Assembly: GCF_027270735.1 (NCBI RefSeq)
Contig: NZ_JAPWIJ010000002.1
Span: 620,001 to 684,000 of the forward strand
Length of the DNA: 64,000 nt
DNA from: Rhodococcus ruber
GTDB taxonomy: Bacteria; Actinomycetota; Actinomycetes; Mycobacteriales; Mycobacteriaceae
Reading direction: 5' to 3'
Below are positions 24,661-32,833 of the stretch, piece after piece. Numbering within the stretch: position 1 is the first letter of the stretch; every line of letters starts with the position of its first letter. A program made the translations under genes and the position numbers. The notes below the pieces were generated by a model. It had not been told where the DNA came from. It searched no databases and saw nothing but the letters and a program-made list of their open reading frames with translations.

Positions 24661-25706
24661 CGCCGCAGCATCCGCACGTAGCCCCGACACAACGCGAGCG
24701 CCGACCGACGCACTCCCGAGTCCCCGGCGGCGGCCGCGCGCTGTTTCCACAGTGCTGCCTGCTCCACCACGACCTGCTCGGACCCGGTCTCGATCGGCAC
24801 GCCCAAATGCAAAGCAGCGCAGCGCATTTCCGCTGCCACGGCCTCGTCCGAGGCCAGGTACGACTCGACGGCACCGCGCACCTGTCGATGCCGAGCGCCG
24901 ATCTGCTGCAGGCTCCGGTGCAGGTCCGCATCGCGCCCCGCTGCGGCTGCCGACACCGCCGTCGACACCCCGGCCACCACCGCGTCGACACCGGTGGCAT
25001 CGGTCAGCTCACGCAGCGCATCACCGTCGGACGCAGCGGTTCGCCGGCGCAGCACGTCGATCAGCAGGGCCGCGCCGCGCAGTTCGATGCACTCGATCAG
25101 TGCCTCTCGGCGACGCGTCGAGACGGTGATGTCGGCGGCGAGGAAGCGATCCACGGTCAGCAGGTCTGCCGGGCCCACCTCGCTCGCAGCGACGGCGCGC
25201 GCATCGGCCATGACGAGCGACACACCGGGTCGCCCCGTGCCGCGCAGTCCCGCTGCGGTGGCACCCATCACCGGCAGCACCGTCCGCGCGAGCTGTTGCG
25301 AGGCCGCCGCAGCCGCTGCCGCTGGATCGTCCAGGGTGTCCGCCTTGGTGAGCACAACGACCGTCCTGTCCGACGCGCCGCCGGTAGGAGAACTCAGGAA
25401 CGCGGTGTCGACCGGCGACACCGCGCCTGCGATCACGTAGACGAGAACGTCGAAGCCCGTGCTGTCGGTGCCGCTGTCTTCACGAACCCGCACATCGAGG
25501 CCGTCCGCGTCGAGGTGTGTCGATTCGAGGATCGCGAGGATCGCAGATTTGCCCACTCCGGTTCGACCCGTCACGCGCACGATCACCGGGCGCAGTCGAT
25601 CCTGCAGCGCGGTGTCGACAGCCTCCCGGGCATCGTCGTTCACCGGTCCCTCGCACGAGCTCGCTGCGGTGCGGTCACGCAATCGGCCGAAACCCGCCAC
25701 GCTCAT
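24657..25706 (-). CDS. P-loop GTPase-like protein, first of a pair (Rv0209-like)
   Basis: Protein of 349 residues. VTGRTGVGKSAIL is the P-loop (around residue 47), DVLVYVIAGAV the next strand and LTKADTL the G4-like motif, so it is a dynamin or Era-type GTPase head. The rest is Ala-rich and helical with no obvious membrane span. ATG 25706 is chosen because a G-rich Shine-Dalgarno (GGGGGG) lies just upstream; the longer frame adds 26 residues without support. It is coupled to the next GTPase by ATGA overlap. Paired GTPases of unequal size recall two-partner bacterial dynamins. It is divergent from trmB across 227 bp. Confidence 0.75.
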   Translation of the reverse strand: MSVAGFGRLRDRTAASSCEGPVNDDAREAVDTALQDRLRPVIVRVTGRTGVGKSAILAILESTHLDADGLDVRVREDSGTDSTGFDVLVYVIAGAVSPVDTAFLSSPTGGASDRTVVVLTKADTLDDPAAAAAAASQQLARTVLPVMGATAAGLRGTGRPGVSLVMADARAVAASEVGPADLLTVDRFLAADITVSTRRREALIECIELRGAALLIDVLRRRTAASDGDALRELTDATGVDAVVAGVSTAVSAAAAGRDADLHRSLQQIGARHRQVRGAVESYLASDEAVAAEMRCAALHLGVPIETGSEQVVVEQAALWKQRAAAAGDSGVRRSALALCRGYVRMLRR

Positions 25707-25933
25707 GTTCGATCCCCCCAGAACGACCGCCGTCTGCCCCCGGACGCGGCGCACAGCCCCCTGCTGCGGCACCGATTCTGGCACATCTGTGAGCTGTACG
25801 ACCCGTCCCGGAGAATTGCACCGTTGTAATTAGCCCCGCGCTTCCTGCCCCTGATCAGCGGCAGGACGCCAAGTCTCAACTTCAACTCGAGACCCACGTG
25901 TCACACGCCCCGTCGATGCGCGACAATGGAGCC

Positions 25934-26674
25934 GTGAACGAGTCTCAGGACACCTCTGTCGACACCGAGGAGAACGCAGCGCGCACCCACGAACGGGGCT
26001 CACGGCTGTACCCACGAGTGACGAGCTTCCGCTCTCGGCGTGGAGCGCTGACCGAGGCTCAACAGACCACCTGGGACAGTCTGTGGCCGCGAATCGGCCG
26101 AGATGTCGCCGACGAGCAGATCGACATCGACGCCTGGTTCGGCCGCAGTGGACCGGCGATTCTCGAAATCGGGTCGGGCACCGGCACGGCCACCACGGCG
26201 ATGGCCTCGGCCGAGCCGCACGTCAACCTCATGGCCGTCGAGGTCTACCGTCCCGGCCTGGCCCAGACGCTGCAGCAGATCGAACGAGAAGGCATCGAGA
26301 ACATCCGGCTGCTCCGCGGTGACGCAATGGACGTACTCGAGAACATGCTGTCGTCGGAGTCGTTGACCGGAGTCCGGGTCTTCTTCCCCGATCCCTGGCC
26401 GAAGGTTCGCCACCACAAGCGTCGCCTGCTGCAAGGGCCGACCTTCGCGATGATCGCAGACCGACTGAAGCCGGGCGGCGTTCTGCACGTGGCCACCGAC
26501 CATGCCGAATACGCTGAGTGGATTGCCGAGGCCGGGAACGCCGAACCCGGCTTGACCGTTCTCGATTGGGAATCGCCCATGACGCACGAGCGGCCGGTGA
26601 CCAAGTTCGAGGGCAAAGCACAGCTGGTCGGCAGCTCGGTGACGGAATTGATCTGGGGAAAGAAGACAGCATGA
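25934..26674 (+). CDS. trmB: tRNA (guanine-N7-)-methyltransferase
   Basis: SAM-dependent enzyme of 246 residues that forms m7G46 in tRNA variable loops. It shows the SAM motif LEIGSGTGTATTAMA, the acidic EVYRPGLAQTLQ, and the TrmB signature RVFFPDPWPKVRHHKRRL followed by ATDHAEYAEW. GTG 25934 is used: it has GGAG close upstream, and a weak -10-like GACAAT 6 nt before it; a GTG at 25898 is the longer option. It opens a three-gene unit, since its stop overlaps the NYN gene (ATGA), which abuts mmpL3. This order matches Rv0208c-Rv0206c. Confidence 0.92.
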   Translation: MNESQDTSVDTEENAARTHERGSRLYPRVTSFRSRRGALTEAQQTTWDSLWPRIGRDVADEQIDIDAWFGRSGPAILEIGSGTGTATTAMASAEPHVNLMAVEVYRPGLAQTLQQIEREGIENIRLLRGDAMDVLENMLSSESLTGVRVFFPDPWPKVRHHKRRLLQGPTFAMIADRLKPGGVLHVATDHAEYAEWIAEAGNAEPGLTVLDWESPMTHERPVTKFEGKAQLVGSSVTELIWGKKTA

Positions 26675-27375
26675 GCGTCAGTACGGACATGCCCGACACC
26701 GTGGTCGACCCCTCCGAACTCGGCGCGATCGGTGAATCGCGCCACAGTAAGCGCGTGCTGCTGGTCTGGGACGCCCCCAACCTGGACATGGGGCTTGGCG
26801 CAATTCTGGGTGGCAGACCCACCGCCGCCTACCGCCCACGGTTCGATGCACTGGGCCGTTGGCTGCTCAGCCGCACCGCCGAACTCTCCACCTCGGGCAC
26901 CGCGACGCTCGAACCCGAGGCGACGGTGTTCACCAATATTGCTCCCGGTAGCGCCGATGTCGTCCGACCCTGGGTCGAAGCATTGCGTAACGTGGGCTTC
27001 GCGGTGTTCGCCAAGCCCAAGGTCGACGAAGACAGCGATGTCGACGCCGACATGCTCGACCACATCGACTTCCGCAACCGTGACGGCGGCCTCGCCGGGG
27101 TCATGGTCGCGTCCGCCGACGGTCAAGCGTTCAAGGGCCCGCTGGAGGCCATCGCAGCAACCGGAGTGCCGGTCCAGGTACTCGGCTTCCGGGAGCACGC
27201 AAGCTGGGCTGTCACGTCGGACATCCTGGAATTCCTCGATCTCGAGGACATCCCGGGCGTGTTCCGTGAGCCACTGCCACGGGTGAGTCTCGATTCGCTC
27301 CCCGACGAGGGCGCGTGGCTGCAGCCCTTCCGACCGCTGTCCGCCCTGCTCGTCGGGCGCCAAGGAGTTTCTTAA
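26671..27375 (+). CDS. NYN/PIN-like domain protein (Rv0207c-like)
   Basis: Protein of 234 residues with an NYN (LabA-type) PIN-like nuclease fold. The opening strand LLVWDAPNLDMGLG gives the first acidic residue and Asn, DSDVDADMLDHIDF the central acidic cluster, and GVMVASADGQAF the last Asp with the usual (V)ASxDGxF ending. Such proteins are metal-dependent RNases in other systems. Its place between trmB and mmpL3 is conserved in mycobacteria. The start lies in the ATGA overlap with trmB, and its TAA is directly followed by the mmpL3 GTG. RNA targets are unknown; a link to tRNA turnover is only suggested by the trmB neighbour. Confidence 0.82.
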   Translation: MSVSTDMPDTVVDPSELGAIGESRHSKRVLLVWDAPNLDMGLGAILGGRPTAAYRPRFDALGRWLLSRTAELSTSGTATLEPEATVFTNIAPGSADVVRPWVEALRNVGFAVFAKPKVDEDSDVDADMLDHIDFRNRDGGLAGVMVASADGQAFKGPLEAIAATGVPVQVLGFREHASWAVTSDILEFLDLEDIPGVFREPLPRVSLDSLPDEGAWLQPFRPLSALLVGRQGVS

Positions 27376-30300
27376 GTGTTCGCCAGATGGGGAGACATCG
27401 TCTACCGGCTGCGGTACACCGTTATCGGTGTCATGGTGGCCGGGCTGCTGGGCTTCGCAGCCTACGGTCTCGATCTCAACAGCCATCTCAGTCAGAGCGG
27501 TTGGGACGATCCGACCTCGGAATCGGCCCAGGCTGCCCGTCTGGCGGACACCACGTTCGGTCGCGACAAGCAGGGTGACGTCATCCTGCTCTACACCGCC
27601 CCTGCGGGGTCGACCATCGACGACCCTGATTTCCAGTCCAAGATCGTCGCCAATCTCGACTCCCTCGCCGCCGACCACCCCGACCAGATCGAGAAGGTCA
27701 ACGGCAGCTACTTCCGGACGGCGACTGCTCCGAACCTCGCCGCACTCGGCACCACCGACAAGCAACACGCCATTGCCAGCGTTGCCATCGCCGGTGCCAA
27801 CGACACCGAGCTGACCAACAACTTCCAAGCCGTCAAGGACGTCTTCTACATCGACGGCGTCGACGTGCAGGTCACCGGACTGCAAGCCGTGGCGGGCGCA
27901 CTGCAGTCGACCATGGCCGGCGACATCCACCGTATGGAGCTACTCGCGATCCCCGCCGTCGCGGTGCTGCTGTTCTTCATCTTCGGTGGCGTGGTCGCAG
28001 CCGCGCTTCCACTGATCATCGGTGGCCTGACCGTCGTCGGAGCCAACGGCATCGTGAAGGTGTTCACCAACTTCACCGAGGTCAACTCCTTCGTTGCGCC
28101 CGTGGTCTCACTCGTCGGCCTCGGTCTGGCCATCGACTACGGGCTGTTCATCGTGTCGAGATTCCGAGAAGAACTCGGCGACGGCTATACGACGCCGCAG
28201 GCCGTGCGCCGCACCGTCATGACGGCCGGTCGCACCGTGGTGTTCTCCGCGACGATGATCGTCGCGTCCCTCGGTGGACTGCTGCTGTTCCCGCAGGGCT
28301 TCCTGAAGTCGGTGGCCTACGGCTCCATCGCCACCGTCGCGCTCGCGGCACTGACGGCCATCACGATCCTGCCCGCCATGCTCGCGATCCTCGGCCCACG
28401 AGTGGACGCACTGGGTCTGAAGTTCATGCGCAAGACCAAGTCGAGCGAGGAGATCGAGAACGGCATGTGGGGCCGCCTCACCCGCTGGGTGATGCGCAAC
28501 CCCGTCAAGGTCACCGTGCCCATCGTGCTCGGTCTGGTGCTGCTGACGCTGCCCGTCGGCAACATCAAATTCGGCGGCATCAACGAGACCTACCTACCTC
28601 CAGACAACGTCACCCGCGTCGCGCAGGGCGAGTTCGACACCCTGTTCCCGGGTCAGCGCACCGAGCCGATCAAACTCGTGATCAGCAATGCGCAGGGTCC
28701 CAACCTCGCCGCGATCACCACTCAGGCAAACAACGCTCCCGGGTTGGTCGAACAATTCTCCCCGGTCGGTGCCAGCAAGGACGGGATCATCGTCTTCAAG
28801 GCCGGTCTGGTGGATCGTAACGATTCCAAACCCGCCATCGACTTCCTGCGCAGTATCGACGTGCCGGACGGAGCGTCGGTCCTGGTCGGCGGCACACCTG
28901 CCATCGAGCAGGACTCGATCAGCGCACTCATCGACAAATTGCCGCTGATGGCCGTCCTCGTGGTGTTCATCGTGACGCTGCTGATGTTCCTGACGTTCGG
29001 ATCGTTAGTGTTGCCGATCAAGGCGGTGCTCATGACCGTCCTCGGCCTCGGTGCGACCATGGGCATTCTGACGTGGATATTCATCGACGGCAACGGTGCG
29101 GGGCTGATGAATTTCACCCCTGGTCCGATCATGGCTCCGGTGTTGGTGCTGATCATCTCGATTGTGTTCGGCTTGTCCACCGACTATGAGGTGTTCCTAC
29201 TCTCCCGCATGGTCGAGGCACGCGAAAAGGGTGCCAGCACAAGCGAAGCCATCCGAATCGGAACATCGCACACCGGTCGCATCATCACCGCTGCGGCCCT
29301 GATCCTCATCGTCGTGACCGGAGCGTTCGCATTCTCCGATCTGGTGATGATGAAGTACATCGCGTACGGCATGATCGCCGCACTCATCATCGACGCCACC
29401 CTCATCCGCATGTTCCTCGTGCCCGCCACGATGAAACTGCTCGGCGACGATTGCTGGTGGGCTCCGCAGTGGATGAAGCGAATTCAGCGCAAGCTCGGAC
29501 TCGGCGAGACCATCCTCGAAGACGAACTCCTCCCCATCGCCGATGTGCCAGAGCTCGCCCTCGCCGGGGGTGCGCCGTCCACCACGGTCGCACCGCCGCT
29601 GCGTCCGGCACCGCGGCGCAGCGAACCGCTCACCGAGCCCATTCCTGTTGTGGCGCCCCATGGTTCGGGCCCTATCCGGGCGACCCACGCCGCGAAAGAA
29701 GAGTCCAGGCGCAGTGTGACGGGACGGCCGGCAACACCACCCGAGCCGACCCGCGAAACTCCAGCAGCGCCCCCGACGGCATCACGTCCACGTCCGACTG
29801 CGGCGCCACGTCCGACCGTCGAGCCCGAACCTACCCAGGCCGCAGGCGTAGTTCGGCCCGTGCCGGCGGTCGATCCGGTTGCAGATGCTCCGTCGGCCGA
29901 GCCGCCGCGCGCACCGAGTGCACCGCGTCCGCCGGTAACACCGCCCAGCCGACCCCGCCCGGCTCGAGCACCTCGAGCCGAGGAACCGGATTCACGGTCC
30001 ATCGAGAGCTGGCTCGCCGATCTGCGAGCACCCAGCGCGTCGCCACCGAGTCGGCCGAACACGCCCGTGAACGGTTCCAATCGGAACGGTCGCGGCGAGA
30101 GCGGCCCTACACGGAACGGCTCTGCACAGAACGGATCCGACGAAAGCAGCTCGAGTCGAAACGGCAACAGCAGCAACGGATCCGAACACAACGGCAGCAA
30201 CGGCAGCAACGGCAGCAACGGCAGTGAGCATCGCGTCGCCAACGGCACCGAGCACAACGGCACCAATGGATCCGAGCATCGTGGGCCCGACCGCAACGGC

Positions 30301-30459
30301 ACCAACGGATCCGCTCCGAGCGAGTCGGACAAGCCGTCGGGCCGTCGAGCGGCACCCGCAACCGAGGGCGGCGACAGTGGCCGTCATCGCGGCGGTGAGA
30401 ACGGCCAGGTACTCAGCGTCAGCGAATTGCTTGCGAGGGAACGCAACCGTTCACGGTGA
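27376..30459 (+). CDS. mmpL3: MmpL3, trehalose monomycolate exporter (RND/MMPL)
   Basis: Transporter of 1027 residues that should flip trehalose monomycolate to the outer side using proton force. It has 12 predicted spans, two periplasmic domains, and both Asp-Tyr proton-relay pairs: GLAIDYGLFI (Asp254-Tyr255) and GLSTDYEVFL (Asp603-Tyr604). A 310-residue cytoplasmic tail is Pro-rich, then contains IESWLADLRAP, a motif I recall in MmpL3 tails, an Asn-Gly-Ser repeat tract and a conserved-looking end SVSELLARERN. GTG 27376 immediately follows the NYN stop; AAGGAG lies 8 nt upstream. MmpL3 is usually essential in mycobacteria. A second copy follows. Confidence 0.95.
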   Translation: MFARWGDIVYRLRYTVIGVMVAGLLGFAAYGLDLNSHLSQSGWDDPTSESAQAARLADTTFGRDKQGDVILLYTAPAGSTIDDPDFQSKIVANLDSLAADHPDQIEKVNGSYFRTATAPNLAALGTTDKQHAIASVAIAGANDTELTNNFQAVKDVFYIDGVDVQVTGLQAVAGALQSTMAGDIHRMELLAIPAVAVLLFFIFGGVVAAALPLIIGGLTVVGANGIVKVFTNFTEVNSFVAPVVSLVGLGLAIDYGLFIVSRFREELGDGYTTPQAVRRTVMTAGRTVVFSATMIVASLGGLLLFPQGFLKSVAYGSIATVALAALTAITILPAMLAILGPRVDALGLKFMRKTKSSEEIENGMWGRLTRWVMRNPVKVTVPIVLGLVLLTLPVGNIKFGGINETYLPPDNVTRVAQGEFDTLFPGQRTEPIKLVISNAQGPNLAAITTQANNAPGLVEQFSPVGASKDGIIVFKAGLVDRNDSKPAIDFLRSIDVPDGASVLVGGTPAIEQDSISALIDKLPLMAVLVVFIVTLLMFLTFGSLVLPIKAVLMTVLGLGATMGILTWIFIDGNGAGLMNFTPGPIMAPVLVLIISIVFGLSTDYEVFLLSRMVEAREKGASTSEAIRIGTSHTGRIITAAALILIVVTGAFAFSDLVMMKYIAYGMIAALIIDATLIRMFLVPATMKLLGDDCWWAPQWMKRIQRKLGLGETILEDELLPIADVPELALAGGAPSTTVAPPLRPAPRRSEPLTEPIPVVAPHGSGPIRATHAAKEESRRSVTGRPATPPEPTRETPAAPPTASRPRPTAAPRPTVEPEPTQAAGVVRPVPAVDPVADAPSAEPPRAPSAPRPPVTPPSRPRPARAPRAEEPDSRSIESWLADLRAPSASPPSRPNTPVNGSNRNGRGESGPTRNGSAQNGSDESSSSRNGNSSNGSEHNGSNGSNGSNGSEHRVANGTEHNGTNGSEHRGPDRNGTNGSAPSESDKPSGRRAAPATEGGDSGRHRGGENGQVLSVSELLARERNRSR
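30190..30225 (+). repeat. 9-bp tandem repeats encoding Asn-Gly-Ser in the MmpL3 tail
   Basis: Four consecutive AACGGCAGC-type units encode NGS-NGS-NGS-NGS; looser Asn-Gly-(Ser/Thr) units extend across about 30060-30320. The tract lies in the cytoplasmic tail and could vary in length between strains. Confidence 0.75.
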
Positions 30460-30593
30460 CGGAGCGCCGCCGCGCATGTGAGTGGACCCCTCTCTCCAAC
30501 TCGTTGCGCAAGCTACACTCTCGCCCGTAGTGGGGGTCGAAGTTCACTCACGTGGCAACGACGCCGCGTACACCGAGGGGGAGTCACACACAC

Positions 30594-32747
30594 GTGTTCG
30601 TTCGATGGGGAAACTTCGTCCACCGGCTTCGGTACACCGTTCTCGGGGTGATGGTCGCTGGGCTGGCGATCTTGGCGGCGTACGGCTGGGATCTACCGGA
30701 TCACTTGAGCCAGAGCGGATTCGACGATCCGACGTCGCAATCGGCCGCGGCCAGCAATCTTGCGGACGAGACGTTCGGGCGTGACACCGAGGGCGACGTC
30801 ATCGTGCTGTACACCGCTCCCGAGGGCTCGAACATCGATGACCCGTCGTTCGATGCGGCGATCACCCAGAACCTCGACTCGCTGGTCGTCGACCAGCCGG
30901 ACCGCATCGCGAAGATCAACGGCAGCTATTTCAGAACCGCGGGAGCACCCGTGCTCGCGGCGCTCGGCACCGCCGACAAGCAGCACGCCATCGCGAGCAT
31001 CGCGATCGTCGGCAGCAACGACACCGAACTGACCGAGAACTTCCAGGCCGTCCGGAACGCCTTCTATATCGACGGTGTCGATGTGCAGGTCGCCGGCCAG
31101 CAGGCAGTAGCTGCCTCCCTGCAGTCGACGATGACCGACGACATCCATCGCATGGAGGTCCTCGCCATCCCCGCCGTCGCGGTGCTGCTGTTCTTCGTTT
31201 TCGGCGGTGTCGTTGCTGCTGCGCTTCCCCTGATCGTCGGTGCGCTGACGGTCATCGGAGCCAACGGCATCGTGAAGCTCTTCACCCACGTCACCGAGGT
31301 CAACACCTTCGTCGCGCCGGTGGTGTCGCTGGTGGGGCTCGGCTTGGCGATCGATTACGGCCTGTTCATCGTCTCCCGTTTCCGAGAGGAGCTGGGCGAC
31401 GGCAGATCGACGCCCGATGCGGTCCGTCGAACAGTCATGACTGCCGGTCGTACGGTGGCGTTCTCGGCGACGATCATCGTCGCGTGCCTCGGTGGCCTGC
31501 TGCTGTTTCCGCACGGGTTCCTGCGGTCGGTCGCCCTGGGTTCGATTGCGACGGTCGCTCTCGCGGCACTGAACGCGATCACCATCCTGCCGGCCATTCT
31601 GTCGATTCTCGGCCCACGCGTCGATGCCCTCGGCCTCGCGTTCATGCGCAAGACGAAGTCCTCGGAGGAGATCGAGAACGGCAGGTGGGGCAAGCTCACG
31701 CACTGGGTGATGCGCAATCCCATCAAGGTGGTCGTCACCATCGTTCTCGGACTGCTGGCCCTGACGTTGCCCATCGGCAATCTCGCGTTCGGCGGAATCA
31801 ACGAAACGTATCTGCCACCGGACAATCCGACGCGAGTGGCGCAAGAACAGTTCGACGAGCTGTTCCCCGGCCAGCGCACCGAGCCCATCAAGCTGGTCAT
31901 CCAGAACGCGCAGGGTCCCACACTCGGGGCCATCACCACCCAGGCCAACAACGCACCCGGCCTGATCGAGCAATTCACCCCTGTCGGTGCCAGCAAAGAC
32001 GGCATCATCGTTTTCAAGGCCGGGTTGATCGATCGCAACGACAGCGCGCCCGCCATCGAATTCCTGCGCAGCATCGACACTCCGGACGGCACGACGATGC
32101 AGGTGACGGGAACGCCTGCGATCGAACGGGATTCGATCGATGCGATGGTCGACCGCCTACCACTCATGGCGGCACTGGTCGTCATCGTCGTCACGGTACT
32201 GATGTTCCTGACGTTCGGATCGCTGGTGCTGCCCATCAAGGCGGTACTGATGACGACGCTCGGGCTCGGGTCCACGATGGGCATTCTGACGTGGATCTTC
32301 ATCGACGGCCACGGAGCCGGTTGGATGAATTTCACACCCGGACCGATCATGGCGATGATTCTGTTGCTGATCGCGGCAATCGTCTTCGGACTCTCCACCG
32401 ACTACGAGGTATTCCTCCTGTCCCGGATGGTCGAGGCTCGCGAAAAAGGCTCCAGTACAAGCGAAGCCATCCATATCGGCAGTTCTCACACCGGACGCAT
32501 CATCACCGCTGCGGCCTTGATCCTCATCGTCGTCACGGGGGCGTTCGCGTTCTCCGATCTGGTGATGATGAAGTACATCGCCTACGGCATGATCGCCGCT
32601 CTGATCATCGACGCGACCGTCATCCGCATGTTCTTGGTGCCTGCGACGATGAAACTGCTCGGCGACGCCAGCTGGTGGGCGCCGGCTGGAATGAAGCGTA
32701 TGCAGCGCAAGCTCGGACTCGGCGAGACCGTCCCGAAAGACGACTGA
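30594..32747 (+). CDS. Second MmpL3-like transporter lacking the cytoplasmic tail
   Basis: MMPL transporter of 717 residues that aligns without visible gaps to residues 1-715 of the MmpL3 encoded just upstream, at roughly four identical residues in five by eye. Both proton-relay pairs are intact (GLAIDYGLFI, GLSTDYEVFL). It ends at LGLGETVPKDD, exactly where the MmpL3 tail begins, so the whole 300-residue tail is absent. GTG 30594 is preferred since the product then matches the MmpL3 start (FVRWGNFVHRLRY); GAGGGGGAG lies about 10 nt upstream, and GTG 30552 is the longer option. TACACT at 30514-30519 may be its own -10. Cargo is probably trehalose monomycolate or a related lipid. Confidence 0.9.
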   Translation: MFVRWGNFVHRLRYTVLGVMVAGLAILAAYGWDLPDHLSQSGFDDPTSQSAAASNLADETFGRDTEGDVIVLYTAPEGSNIDDPSFDAAITQNLDSLVVDQPDRIAKINGSYFRTAGAPVLAALGTADKQHAIASIAIVGSNDTELTENFQAVRNAFYIDGVDVQVAGQQAVAASLQSTMTDDIHRMEVLAIPAVAVLLFFVFGGVVAAALPLIVGALTVIGANGIVKLFTHVTEVNTFVAPVVSLVGLGLAIDYGLFIVSRFREELGDGRSTPDAVRRTVMTAGRTVAFSATIIVACLGGLLLFPHGFLRSVALGSIATVALAALNAITILPAILSILGPRVDALGLAFMRKTKSSEEIENGRWGKLTHWVMRNPIKVVVTIVLGLLALTLPIGNLAFGGINETYLPPDNPTRVAQEQFDELFPGQRTEPIKLVIQNAQGPTLGAITTQANNAPGLIEQFTPVGASKDGIIVFKAGLIDRNDSAPAIEFLRSIDTPDGTTMQVTGTPAIERDSIDAMVDRLPLMAALVVIVVTVLMFLTFGSLVLPIKAVLMTTLGLGSTMGILTWIFIDGHGAGWMNFTPGPIMAMILLLIAAIVFGLSTDYEVFLLSRMVEAREKGSSTSEAIHIGSSHTGRIITAAALILIVVTGAFAFSDLVMMKYIAYGMIAALIIDATVIRMFLVPATMKLLGDASWWAPAGMKRMQRKLGLGETVPKDD

Positions 32748-32778
32748 CGCGCCTGCCCCCGGGCCCCCACACCGCGTG

Positions 32779-32819
32779 AATGAACCACTGCACCGCCGAG
32801 ACGTATGCAATGGTCCATT
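32779..32819 (-). terminator. Hairpin after the DUF2339 gene
   Basis: Arms 32779-32792 and 32806-32819 match at 12 of 14 positions, and on the minus strand both mismatches become G-U pairs, so the hairpin is fully paired in the DUF2339 transcript. It lies 15 bp after that stop, at a convergent junction. There is no T run. Confidence 0.45.
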
Positions 32820-32833
32820 GACGCAGCAGGGGA

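Noticed and set aside
26245..27930. A 561-codon minus-strand open frame over trmB, NYN and mmpL3
   Set aside because: Antisense to three recognised genes and without recognisable protein features.
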